This document shows, in pieces, positions 33,389-43,371 of a DNA stretch of 64,000 nt. Under the pieces are notes generated by a model that saw only the letters and a program-made list of their open reading frames with translations, was not told the origin of the DNA and searched no databases. Numbering within the stretch: position 1 is the first letter of the stretch; every line of letters starts with the position of its first letter. The position numbers were made by a program, and so were the translations under genes. The stretch is from Archangium gephyra (lineage in GTDB: Bacteria; Myxococcota; Myxococcia; Myxococcales; Myxococcaceae), in NCBI GenBank assembly GCA_003243425.1, contig QFQP01000001.1, positions 62,001-126,000 on the forward strand. Reading direction: 5' to 3'.

Positions 33389-36220
33389 TCAGAAGCTCGC
33401 GGCGAGCTCGACGTAGAACGTCCGGCCGTACTGCGGCACCCGCGAGAAGTTGATCTCGCTGAGCACCGGCACCGAGTAGCGCTGGTCGAGCAGGTTCTGC
33501 ACGCCGGCGAAATAGCGAATGGGCCCGTACTCACCGGAGAGGCCCACGTTCAGCAGCACCGCTTCACCGAGGAACGTCCCGTCCTGCGCGCGGCGGCCTG
33601 ATTGATACGTGCCCTGCGTCGAGAGCCGAACGAGGCCTTCTTTGATGGGCACCAGCGCACGGATCGACGCGAGGTGCATCGGGTAGGCACCGCCGGTGAT
33701 GTCGACGCCGCCGAGCCACACGAACGAATACGAGCCTTCGACGAGCGTGTAGCGGCCCGGGCGCCAACGCAGCTGGGCTTCCGCGCCGCCGGCCATCAGC
33801 GTGCCGCCCGAGTTCGTGTACACCACGCACTGCGCGGGCTCGCCGCCGGCGCCACACAGCGGCGTGGGCTCCAGCTCTTCTGACAGCACGACGAGCTGGT
33901 CGATGAGGTTGAAGTAGCCGGCCACCGTCGCGCGCAGCTCCGGCGTGAAGTCGTGCGAGTGCTCGATTTCGAAGGTGGTGATGAGTTCCGGCCGCGGCGG
34001 CGTGGGGGCGGGGCGCTGGGTGACGAAGTTGTCGCCGAAGTACGTCTCGTAGACGTTGGGCGCACGGAACGCGCGGCCGACCACGAGCTTGGTGATGCCC
34101 TGTTCGTAGATGCGCGCCACGAGCGCGCCGCGCGGCGAGAACGCGAAGTCGGGGAGGTCGAAGTACTTGTCGAGGCGAATGCCCGCCTGCAGGAACACCC
34201 GGCTGCCGATGCGCCACTCGTCGAGCAACGTTCCCGAGAGCAGGACGCGGGTGTGGGGATCCTGCTGCGAGAAGCCGACCGGTTGCTGGCGAACGAACTG
34301 CCCCTGACCTTCGAAGGCGGCCGTGAGCCTGTTGCCGTCGAACAGCGTGACGCCTGCGCGCACTTCGGCGGTGAGCCAGTCGGCGCCGCCGGTGTCGGTG
34401 ATGCGCGGCAGGCGATTGCCCAGGTCGTCGGCCTGCGCGTACCAACCGCGGTAGCGGCTGCCGTCGTAGCTCACGCGCGCGTTCAGCGTGACGCGGCTCC
34501 AGGCCTTCTCGTAGCGCAGCTCCGCGAAGCCGCGCGCGTCGGTGTACTCGGTGCCGGGAACGCCGAAGGAGCTGCCGAGCGGCTGCGTGGGGATCTGCTT
34601 GCGGCGCTGCTGCAGCTTGGCGACGAGGGTGAAGCCTTCGAGCTCGCCGCGCATCGACACGCCGAGCGCGCGTTCACCGTCGAGCCCGCGCACGGTGAAG
34701 CCGTTGCCGAGGTCGGTGTTGGGCGCGCCTTCGCCGAAGTAGCCCGCGCCGGTGAGGCTGATGGAGCGGCCTTCGCTGCCGAGGCTGCCGAACGCGCGCG
34801 CCTTGACCGAGTTCTGACCGCCGCCGCCGACGACGCCTTCGACGTAGCGGTTGTTGCCCACGCGCGCGCGCGGCACCACGTTGATGACGCCGAAGAACGC
34901 GCCCGTGCCGAAGAGGATCGACGCCGGGCCGCGCACCACTTCGATGCGCTCGATGCCCGAGAGGTCGACTTCGAGGTCGCGCGCGCTGAAGCCCTGACCG
35001 GCCCACACGTCGTTGACCGGGTGGCCGTCCCACAGAATCAGAATGCGGGTGTTGAGGTCGCCGGGCGGCTGGAAGCCGCGCACGCCGATGTACGTGTAGA
35101 TGCGATCGTCGGCGAGGAAGAAGCCGCGCACCGCCTGCAGGGCTTCAGGCAGCGTCTGGTAGCCGAAGGCGCGCAGCTCTTCGCGGGTGATGACGGTGAC
35201 CGAGGCCGGCGCGTCGTCGACGGTGAGTGATGATTTCGAGGCCGCGCTGACCTGCGGCGGTGCGTAGCGGAGCTCAGCGGTGACGCGCGCTTCTTCGCCC
35301 TCGGTGACCACCACCTTCTGCTTGAGCGGCGTGACGTCGTCGGTGGTCACTTCGATTTCGTATTCACCGACGGGCAGCGTGAGCACCGTCGGCGTGAAGC
35401 CGGTGTCGCGACCGTCGACGCGCACGATGCTCGCTTCGCGGTTCGAGGTGACGACGACCTTGCCGGTCGATTTCGTCTGCTGCGCGAGCGTGACCTCGGT
35501 GGTGGTGCCGACGTCACCCTTCACGTCGACCACCACCTGCTGCGTGAGGAAGCCGGGGGCCTGCACCGTCAGCACGCGCTGACCGGGTGGCAACTCGAAG
35601 GTGCCGGGAAGGCGGCCCAGCTCGATGTCGGCGAGTTTGACGAGCGCGCCTTCGGGCGTGCCCTTGATGGTGACCGACCCGACGACGCGCAGCAGCTCGA
35701 CGTTCTGTTTCGCTTCACGACCGCGCGTGGCGGTGAGCTTCACACTGCCTCCGCGGTGACCGTCGAGCTCGAGCAGCACGGTGTGACTTCCGGGAGGCAC
35801 GGCGATGGTGAGCGGCGTGCGGCCGCGCGCGCCCAGGTCTTTTCTGTCGAGGAAGACTTCGGCGCCGGGCGGCGTGGAGGTGACGCTGATCAGCGCGACC
35901 TTCGGCCCGAGCCGCGTGAGTGCTGCGCGAATGTCGCGCTTGTCGGACTCGGGCAGCGAGTCGTCGACGGCGAGGTCGTTCCAGTAGCGGTAGGCCTCGT
36001 CGTTGCGGTCGAGCGCTTCGTAGCAACGCGCGATGTTGAAGAGCACGTTGCGGTTGGGCACGAGCCGGTACGAGAGGAAGTACGACGCGAGCGCGGCGTC
36101 GTAATCGCGTTTGGCGTACGCGCGGTTGCCGAGCTCGAAGGCCACGTCGGCTTCGTCGGCGGTGTTGTTGGCGAAGGCTGGCGCAGAGAGCAGTGCAACG
36201 ACGAGAACGAACGAGCGCAC
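33389..36220 (-). CDS. TonB-dependent outer-membrane receptor with N-terminal TPR and PEGA-like domains
   Basis: A 943-residue receptor in several parts: signal peptide (MRSFVLVVALLSAPAFA), a TPR-like helical region (about residues 25-100, ELGNRAYAKRDYDAALASYF), three consecutive PEGA-like beta-sandwiches (about 110-178, 180-250, 252-318; e.g. ISVTSTPPGAEVFLDRKDLG), then a plug domain (about 335-450, SVTVITREELRAFGYQTL, GIERIEVVRGPASILFG, GVINVV) and a barrel ending in Phe, the normal BAM signal. Receptors of this group import siderophores, cobalamin or plant sugars with TonB energy. The periplasmic TPR-PEGA head is unusual and may contact a kinase or peptidoglycan. It is divergent from a CnaB-like protein gene. 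Confidence 0.92.
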   Translation of the reverse strand: MRSFVLVVALLSAPAFANNTADEADVAFELGNRAYAKRDYDAALASYFLSYRLVPNRNVLFNIARCYEALDRNDEAYRYWNDLAVDDSLPESDKRDIRAALTRLGPKVALISVTSTPPGAEVFLDRKDLGARGRTPLTIAVPPGSHTVLLELDGHRGGSVKLTATRGREAKQNVELLRVVGSVTIKGTPEGALVKLADIELGRLPGTFELPPGQRVLTVQAPGFLTQQVVVDVKGDVGTTTEVTLAQQTKSTGKVVVTSNREASIVRVDGRDTGFTPTVLTLPVGEYEIEVTTDDVTPLKQKVVVTEGEEARVTAELRYAPPQVSAASKSSLTVDDAPASVTVITREELRAFGYQTLPEALQAVRGFFLADDRIYTYIGVRGFQPPGDLNTRILILWDGHPVNDVWAGQGFSARDLEVDLSGIERIEVVRGPASILFGTGAFFGVINVVPRARVGNNRYVEGVVGGGGQNSVKARAFGSLGSEGRSISLTGAGYFGEGAPNTDLGNGFTVRGLDGERALGVSMRGELEGFTLVAKLQQRRKQIPTQPLGSSFGVPGTEYTDARGFAELRYEKAWSRVTLNARVSYDGSRYRGWYAQADDLGNRLPRITDTGGADWLTAEVRAGVTLFDGNRLTAAFEGQGQFVRQQPVGFSQQDPHTRVLLSGTLLDEWRIGSRVFLQAGIRLDKYFDLPDFAFSPRGALVARIYEQGITKLVVGRAFRAPNVYETYFGDNFVTQRPAPTPPRPELITTFEIEHSHDFTPELRATVAGYFNLIDQLVVLSEELEPTPLCGAGGEPAQCVVYTNSGGTLMAGGAEAQLRWRPGRYTLVEGSYSFVWLGGVDITGGAYPMHLASIRALVPIKEGLVRLSTQGTYQSGRRAQDGTFLGEAVLLNVGLSGEYGPIRYFAGVQNLLDQRYSVPVLSEINFSRVPQYGRTFYVELAASF

Positions 36221-36291
36221 GGGACTGGCGAGACTACACGCCGAGCGCGGCGCGGCAATCGTTTGACCGGAAGATGCGTCACGCTGCGCGC

Positions 36292-37506
36292 ATGCGAACG
36301 GTTCTGGTGGTGGCCGCGATGGCGATGATTGGTGTCGCGACGTTCTTCCTCACGCGCGACGAAGAGGTCGCGAGCGTGGCTCCGGCCGCGCCGCCGTCTG
36401 TGGAAGTGGCCCCGCCGCCGAAGGTCGAAGCGCCGGCGGAGCGGGCCGTGCCCGTGACGACACCCGTCGACGCGGCCGTTGAGGCAGTCGCCGTGGTCGA
36501 TGCGGGTGTCGTTCCCACGCAGGTCGTCTTCGACGTTCGCCGCGACGGTGTGTACGCCGTCGGCACGCGCGTCACGGTCTCGCGCGACGGCCACGACGTC
36601 AGCGGGCTGGTCAACGTGATGGGTGGGCTCACGTTGCCGCTCGAGCCGGGGGTGTGGCGGGTTCACGGCGCCGAACTCACCCCGCACCAGTTCGTGGTCG
36701 GCGCCGTGCCGCGAGTGGTGGCGCTCGAGCTGCGCGTGAAGAAGACACTCTCGGGGCGTGTGGTGGACGTGGACGACAAGCCCGTCGCCAACGTGGTCAT
36801 CGAAGCGACGGGCGACACGTCTTGCCCACGCGCGAGTGATGCAAAGGGCCGGTTCGAGTGCTCGTCGTGGGAGTCGACCGTGGAGGTCCGGGTCGAGGAT
36901 CGCGAGTTCGGTTCTGAATCGGTGACGGCGTCGTTGCCAATCGAGCACCTCACGCTGGTGGTCGAGCCGAAGTATCCCGTGGCCATTTCTTTTCAGCAGG
37001 CCGGCATCACGACGGCGACCGCGCAGGTGTCGCACCGGCTCGGCCACTCCTTCTTCGAGTGTGAAGATTCACGGTGCATCGCCAGGGCCCCGACGGGTGC
37101 GTTCAGCGTCGTCGCGGTGTCTGGCGGTGCTCAGGGCCTCTTCGTGGCGCGCGCGCGGGGCACGCAGGGCAAGAAGGGGTCGAGGGTCTTCCTCACGTTC
37201 TCGCCAGCCAAAGCCATTCAGGGCGTGGTGAAGAACGCCGAGGGCACGCTGCTCGCCGACGTGCCGCTGGAGTTGAAGCCCGCGATGAACGTGGCCACGC
37301 GTGGCGCGTACGCCTTGACCAGCCTCTCGGGCGCGTTCGAGTTCTCTCCGCTCAACCCCGGCAGCTCCGTGCAGCAGGGCGTCGTGATGCCTTCATGGCG
37401 CATCACCCCGATGGCGCCGTGGACCGGTGAGACGAAGTACGTGACCATCGGCGACGCGCCCATCACGCTCGTCGCCGAGGTGCCCGGGAGCGCGCCAGCA
37501 CCATGA
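36292..37506 (+). CDS. Single-span membrane protein with carboxypeptidase-regulatory/CnaB-like domains
   Basis: A 404-residue protein: one N-terminal membrane helix (MRTVLVVAAMAMIGVATFFL), a Pro/Val/Ala linker, then repeated small beta-sandwiches (ELRVKKTLSGRVVDVDDKPV, TFSPAKAIQGVVKNAEGTLL) of the carboxypeptidase-regulatory type. It is probably displayed in the periplasm. Its start is 71 bases from the divergent TonB receptor gene, whose N-terminal part has similar sandwich domains. ATG 36292 is preferred to one six codons earlier. The 3' end overlaps the convergent Kelch gene by 44 bases. Confidence 0.72.
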   Translation: MRTVLVVAAMAMIGVATFFLTRDEEVASVAPAAPPSVEVAPPPKVEAPAERAVPVTTPVDAAVEAVAVVDAGVVPTQVVFDVRRDGVYAVGTRVTVSRDGHDVSGLVNVMGGLTLPLEPGVWRVHGAELTPHQFVVGAVPRVVALELRVKKTLSGRVVDVDDKPVANVVIEATGDTSCPRASDAKGRFECSSWESTVEVRVEDREFGSESVTASLPIEHLTLVVEPKYPVAISFQQAGITTATAQVSHRLGHSFFECEDSRCIARAPTGAFSVVAVSGGAQGLFVARARGTQGKKGSRVFLTFSPAKAIQGVVKNAEGTLLADVPLELKPAMNVATRGAYALTSLSGAFEFSPLNPGSSVQQGVVMPSWRITPMAPWTGETKYVTIGDAPITLVAEVPGSAPAP

Positions 37507-39868
37507 GCGCGGCGAGCGCGAGCAGGGAATCGACGCTCGCGCAGCCGCAGCCCGACGGCACTTCCGGCACCGGTGTTTCTTCACCACCCGTTCCGCCGTC
37601 GACTTGAGTGGGCCGGGGCGCGCACACGTCCTGGGGTTGTGCCGTGCAGATGCCGTTTTCACTCGCGCCACGTTCGACGCTGCAGACTTCACAGGATGAT
37701 GTACCGCATGCGCGGTCGCAGCAGCGGCCGTCGACGCACACGCCAGTCAGACACTGGCTCGCGTCGCTGCACCGCGAGCTGGTGGTGCGCTGCGGCTGAT
37801 ACCGGATCCCCAGGGTGGTGCCGACGAACACGCGTGCTCCCGATGGCTCACGTCCCGCTGCGATGGTGAGGGGATCGTCGAAGTTGGAGTTGCCGACGGC
37901 GATCGTCTGCCAGAACGAGCCTCCATCTTCGCGTTGCTGCAACTGGCTCCAGGGTTGGTAGATGAAATGGCTGCCGACGGAAATCGGAGACACTGAAGGT
38001 TGATCGGCGATGAGTGGCCCCCTCGCTGCACTCGTCAGTTGCTGCCACTGGCCGTCCGCAACGATGCCGAAGGAGCTCTGCCGATTGACCCAGAAGCCCC
38101 CTTCTTCGCGAGGCGACGCGGCGAGCGCCGTGACGCCTGCCGGCCATGGGATGTTCACCCATTCCGTGCCCGAGAACCGCGCCGCGAATTCGTTCCCGAA
38201 GACGTGGACGCGGCCATCCCTGTCGGCTGCGAGAACGCCGCGTGGTGCCGCACCGCTCTGCGTCCACACGCCGTTCTCGCTGACCCACGTGACCACTCCA
38301 CTGGTCCCTTGCGCGATCGCGATGAGTCGGCCCGAACCGTCGCGTGCCACCGAGATGATGTTCTGAAAGGGAAGGTCGCTCGTCTTGCGCCACCAACCTT
38401 CGCCCCAGTCGAGGCGTTCGTTGCGGTCGGTGAAGAGGACGGTGCCGCCATCTTCAGCCGTGGTGCCGACCTTCGGTGTGCCCAGGTACCAGCCCAGAGG
38501 CCCCACCCAGGCGTCGTTGCTGAGTCTCCAGGTGCGAATGCCGGAGAAAAGGAACGTGCCCGCGCCGACGATGTGCGTGAGGCCCGGGCGAGAAACTCCC
38601 GTACCGAACTCATCAGCGAAGTCGGGGATGGGCGTCCAATCCACCCCGTTCCACTCGGCGTTGCTGGTGGTGCTGGTGTCGAGCGCGCCCACCATCACCA
38701 CGCGCTGCCGGGCTTCGTCCCACGTCATGGTGAGTGACGAGCGCGCTGCGGGTGGGTTCATCGCCGAGAGTTGCTCCCAGACAGTGCCGTTCCATGACCA
38801 GGTTTCGTTCGACGGCCCGTTGTGCGTGTAACCGCCGAACAACAGCACCTGGCGACGGGTGCCGTCCCACGCGAGGCCCATGGCGTCGCGAGCCGACGGC
38901 GACGTCGTCGGTGACAGCTGTGTCCAGGTCGTGCCGTCCCATTCCCACGTGTCGCCGAGCACGCCACTCGGCCCTTCTCCGCCGAACAACACAGTGCGCT
39001 TCCGAATCGGGTCGAACGCCATTTTGTGCGCCATGCGCGGCGACGGCTGAACGGTGGTCGCGAGGTGCTGCCAACGCTCGCCATCCCATTCCCACGTATC
39101 GTCGAACATCGTGTTGTTGCGCTGGCCGCCGAAGAACACGAGACGTTGGCGTTCTGAATCCCACGCGAGCGCCGGACGATTTCGGAGAACTGGCGGTTTT
39201 CCGATGGTTCTCCAGCCCTGCGTATTCGGTGACCATTCCCACATGTCGACGCCGAGGCTCACGACGCGACCGCCGGCGTTCACGACGCTTTCGTTGCCGG
39301 CTTGAGGCTGGTTGTAACGGGAGAGGAGGTCGGCGTTGACGACGGTGATGCCGAAGGCGCAGTTGGTGCACGAAACTTCAGCGCCCGCATCCGTCTGCTG
39401 AAAGGGCGAACTCGCGTTCAGGTTCCAGATCGTGCGTCCGCCTCGCGAGAGAGACAGGCCGGGGTAGGGGCTGCTCATCCCGAACGTCGCGGCGAGACCG
39501 CCGCTCCAGGTCACTTCGACCCGCATCGGCACCGAATTCTCTACGCCCGCGCTGATCAGGCCGTACGAGAGGCGCCGACTGCCCCAGTTGATCTGCTGTG
39601 GCGCTTGAAACATCCCGGCGTCAGGCAGAATCGAACCTTCAACGGAAGTTCCGGACGCGTCGATGAACCGAACGCGCACTTCGGTGTTCGCGTCGTCGGA
39701 GTCTCTGAAGACCAGCGCCTCGTCTGGCGCGCGCGGCACGAACACTTCTGCACTGCGTAGGAAGTGTCCGCGACGGCCTGCGTAGAACCCGCCGTCGACT
39801 TCTTCCCAGATCTGCTGCGCCCACGCCGACGCCGCCCACAACGCCACGACCCACGCCCATCGATTCAT
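37463..39868 (-). CDS. Kelch-repeat secreted protein with MYXO-CTERM-like tail
   Basis: An 801-residue protein: signal peptide (MNRWAWVVALWAASAWA), a beta-rich region, then Kelch-type blades from about residue 220 (FFGGQRNNTMFDDTWEWDG, VLFGGEGPSGVLGDTWEWDG, LLFGGYTHNGPSNETWSWNG), a further strand-rich region, a Cys-rich segment (CSDASQCLTGVCVDGRCC, CEVCS) and the C-terminal CGCASVDSLLALAALMVLA with an Arg cluster. That ending is a MYXO-CTERM-type sorting signal, so the protein is likely displayed on the surface. Base usage is somewhat less GC-rich than neighbours. Ligand unknown. Confidence 0.85.
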   Translation of the reverse strand: MNRWAWVVALWAASAWAQQIWEEVDGGFYAGRRGHFLRSAEVFVPRAPDEALVFRDSDDANTEVRVRFIDASGTSVEGSILPDAGMFQAPQQINWGSRRLSYGLISAGVENSVPMRVEVTWSGGLAATFGMSSPYPGLSLSRGGRTIWNLNASSPFQQTDAGAEVSCTNCAFGITVVNADLLSRYNQPQAGNESVVNAGGRVVSLGVDMWEWSPNTQGWRTIGKPPVLRNRPALAWDSERQRLVFFGGQRNNTMFDDTWEWDGERWQHLATTVQPSPRMAHKMAFDPIRKRTVLFGGEGPSGVLGDTWEWDGTTWTQLSPTTSPSARDAMGLAWDGTRRQVLLFGGYTHNGPSNETWSWNGTVWEQLSAMNPPAARSSLTMTWDEARQRVVMVGALDTSTTSNAEWNGVDWTPIPDFADEFGTGVSRPGLTHIVGAGTFLFSGIRTWRLSNDAWVGPLGWYLGTPKVGTTAEDGGTVLFTDRNERLDWGEGWWRKTSDLPFQNIISVARDGSGRLIAIAQGTSGVVTWVSENGVWTQSGAAPRGVLAADRDGRVHVFGNEFAARFSGTEWVNIPWPAGVTALAASPREEGGFWVNRQSSFGIVADGQWQQLTSAARGPLIADQPSVSPISVGSHFIYQPWSQLQQREDGGSFWQTIAVGNSNFDDPLTIAAGREPSGARVFVGTTLGIRYQPQRTTSSRCSDASQCLTGVCVDGRCCDRACGTSSCEVCSVERGASENGICTAQPQDVCAPRPTQVDGGTGGEETPVPEVPSGCGCASVDSLLALAALMVLARSRAPRRRA

Positions 39869-39884
39869 GGGCGCGCACGCTACG

Positions 39885-40370
39885 TCACCTGCAGAACTTC
39901 ACCCACGCTTCGGGGATCGCTCCGCCCATCAACTTCTCGGCCGCCGCGCGCTCGAGCAGCACGAAGGTGAAGTCACCCGTGAAACACAGCTCACCGCCCT
40001 GACGGATTTCGCACGTCGACTTCACGATGCGGCTGCTGGTCTTGGTCAATCGCGCGCGGCTCTCGACTTCGATGCCCACGCGCACGCCCTTGTGCAGCTT
40101 GGCTTCGAAGCTCGTGGTGAAGCCGAACTTGCCGGTGCCGGCCAGCACCGCCCACGCCGCCGACTCATCGGCCAGCGTCGAAATCAGCCCGCCGTGCATC
40201 AACCCCAGCGGTCCCTGATGGTGCTTCTGCGGCGTCATCTTCGTGACCACGTCTTCACCTTCGGTCACGAACGAAAGATGAAACCCTGCCGGGTGATTCG
40301 GAGCGCACCCGAAGCACTGCTGCTGAGGACCGAACAGCGTTCCATCGAGAGGCGAAACCGCAGGCGTCAT
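39885..40370 (-). CDS. Hotdog-fold thioesterase (PaaI/4HBT type)
   Basis: A 161-residue protein with the PaaI-type hotdog fold: CFGCAPNHPAGFHL, then HHQGPLGLMHGGLISTLADESAAWA (the HGG motif and the acidic active-site residue), FGFTTSFEAKLHKGV and a closing strand. These enzymes hydrolyse acyl-CoA thioesters; the substrate is not predictable. The ATG at 40370 is preferred over one six codons upstream. It is immediately upstream of the Kelch gene (16 bases) in the same direction. Confidence 0.9.
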   Translation of the reverse strand: MTPAVSPLDGTLFGPQQQCFGCAPNHPAGFHLSFVTEGEDVVTKMTPQKHHQGPLGLMHGGLISTLADESAAWAVLAGTGKFGFTTSFEAKLHKGVRVGIEVESRARLTKTSSRIVKSTCEIRQGGELCFTGDFTFVLLERAAAEKLMGGAIPEAWVKFCR

Positions 40371-40426
40371 GACGCGCGCGTGTAGCATGCACAGCCCATG
40401 GCTCCTCGACTCGAACTCCGCGCGAC

Positions 40427-40609
40427 ATGAAGGACCGCGTGCCGGCCATTCGCCGTCAGCAGGTGCTGCGCGACCTCGCGCTCATCGCGCGGGCCGATGG
40501 CCACGTCGACGACGCCGAGCGAACGCTGCTGCTCGACATCGCTGATCAGGCAGGTGTGGAACGCAGCATCATCGACGGGGCGATGACCGCGAACCGTGCG
40601 CTGGATTGA
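40427..40609 (+). CDS. Half-size TerB-like protein
   Basis: A 60-residue all-helical protein whose core (LRDLALIARADGHVDDAERTLLLDIADQAGV) matches one half of the TerB/DjlA-N helical fold, including the aDGhvxxxE metal-binding-type motif. Full TerB domains are about twice as long, so this is a truncated or minimal form. It ends 36 bases before the membrane kinase gene and could be co-transcribed. Alternatively it is a remnant of a longer gene; no second half is visible. Confidence 0.6.
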   Translation: MKDRVPAIRRQQVLRDLALIARADGHVDDAERTLLLDIADQAGVERSIIDGAMTANRALD

Positions 40610-40645
40610 GGCGCTGCGCTCGGTAAGTCGATAAGGTGACCGGCG

Positions 40646-42427
<1,782 letters not shown>

Positions 42428-42480
42428 CAATCGGCTTTGAGAAGCGCGCAGAACCGGCCGCCTGGATCTATGGTGGCCGC

Positions 42481-43365
42481 GTGCTTTCCCTCCTCATTCT
42501 TCAGGTCGCGCTCGCGCAGACGCCGGCAGACGCGCGCACGCCGGTGGCGGTGGTGCTGACGTCGAAGCGTCCCGGCGCCGACGCCGTGGCTGCGAAGATC
42601 TCGCAGCGCGTTTTCGATTCGTTCAAGCGTGAAGGCGTCACCGGGCTGATGGACGACGCCACCGCGACCAGAGAGCTCCGCGCCGCGGGCTTCTCTGATC
42701 CGAAGAGCTGTCAGGGCACGCGCGCGTGTCTGAGCAAGCTCGCCATTCTTCTCGGGCCCAGGGCGGTGGTCGTCGGGGTCGACGTGGGCAAGGTCGGCAA
42801 GACGCTCGCCATTCACCTCGAAGCGGTCGCCGCCGACAAAGACGCTTCGCTCGGTGCGCTCGACGTCTCGTCGTCGCTCAATGGGTGGAGTGACGCCATG
42901 TCGGCGCCCATCGTGGTGTTCGTGCGCGACGTGAAGTCGGGCCTCGAGCTCGGCAAGAAGCCCGCGGTGAAAGACGCGCCGCCGACGACTCCGCCGTTGG
43001 AGGCCGCGAGCGATGCGCCGACCAAGACCGACCTCACGCCCCAGGCGAAGGTCGACGAGCAGCCGCTCATGGTGACGCAGGAGCCCGGCAAACCTCCGCG
43101 CGTCGCTGCGTGGGCGCTGGCGGGTGGCGCCGCGGCTGCCGCGGGTGTGGCCATCGGCTTCGGCATCAGCGCCGGTGGCGCCAAGAAGCAGTTCGACGAT
43201 TCCATCGTGGTGTTGGACGACGGTTCGCGTGGCACGACGTTGACCGAAGCGCAGGCTCGCCAGCTCTCGGAGCAGGCGAACGCCGGCGCCGTGGTGGCCA
43301 TCACCTCGGGTGTCATCAGTGCAGGCCTGACGGCGGCGGCGACGTACTTCTTCCTCAAGGACTAG
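42481..43365 (+). CDS. Secreted protein with C-terminal membrane segments
   Basis: A 294-residue protein: signal peptide (SLLILQVALAQ), a mixed alpha/beta domain (about residues 20-160, AVVLTSKRPGADAVAAKIS, then CQGTRACLSKLAILLG) similar in style to the TolB-like regulator domain found after signal peptides in myxobacteria, a Pro/Lys-rich linker, and two hydrophobic segments near the C-terminus (AAWALAGGAAAAAGVAIGFG and AVVAITSGVISAGLTAAATY). Location probably the periplasmic face of the inner membrane. It starts with GTG 54 bases after the kinase gene and 6 bases before the thrombospondin-repeat gene. Confidence 0.72.
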   Translation: MLSLLILQVALAQTPADARTPVAVVLTSKRPGADAVAAKISQRVFDSFKREGVTGLMDDATATRELRAAGFSDPKSCQGTRACLSKLAILLGPRAVVVGVDVGKVGKTLAIHLEAVAADKDASLGALDVSSSLNGWSDAMSAPIVVFVRDVKSGLELGKKPAVKDAPPTTPPLEAASDAPTKTDLTPQAKVDEQPLMVTQEPGKPPRVAAWALAGGAAAAAGVAIGFGISAGGAKKQFDDSIVVLDDGSRGTTLTEAQARQLSEQANAGAVVAITSGVISAGLTAAATYFFLKD

Positions 43366-43371
43366 CTGCCC

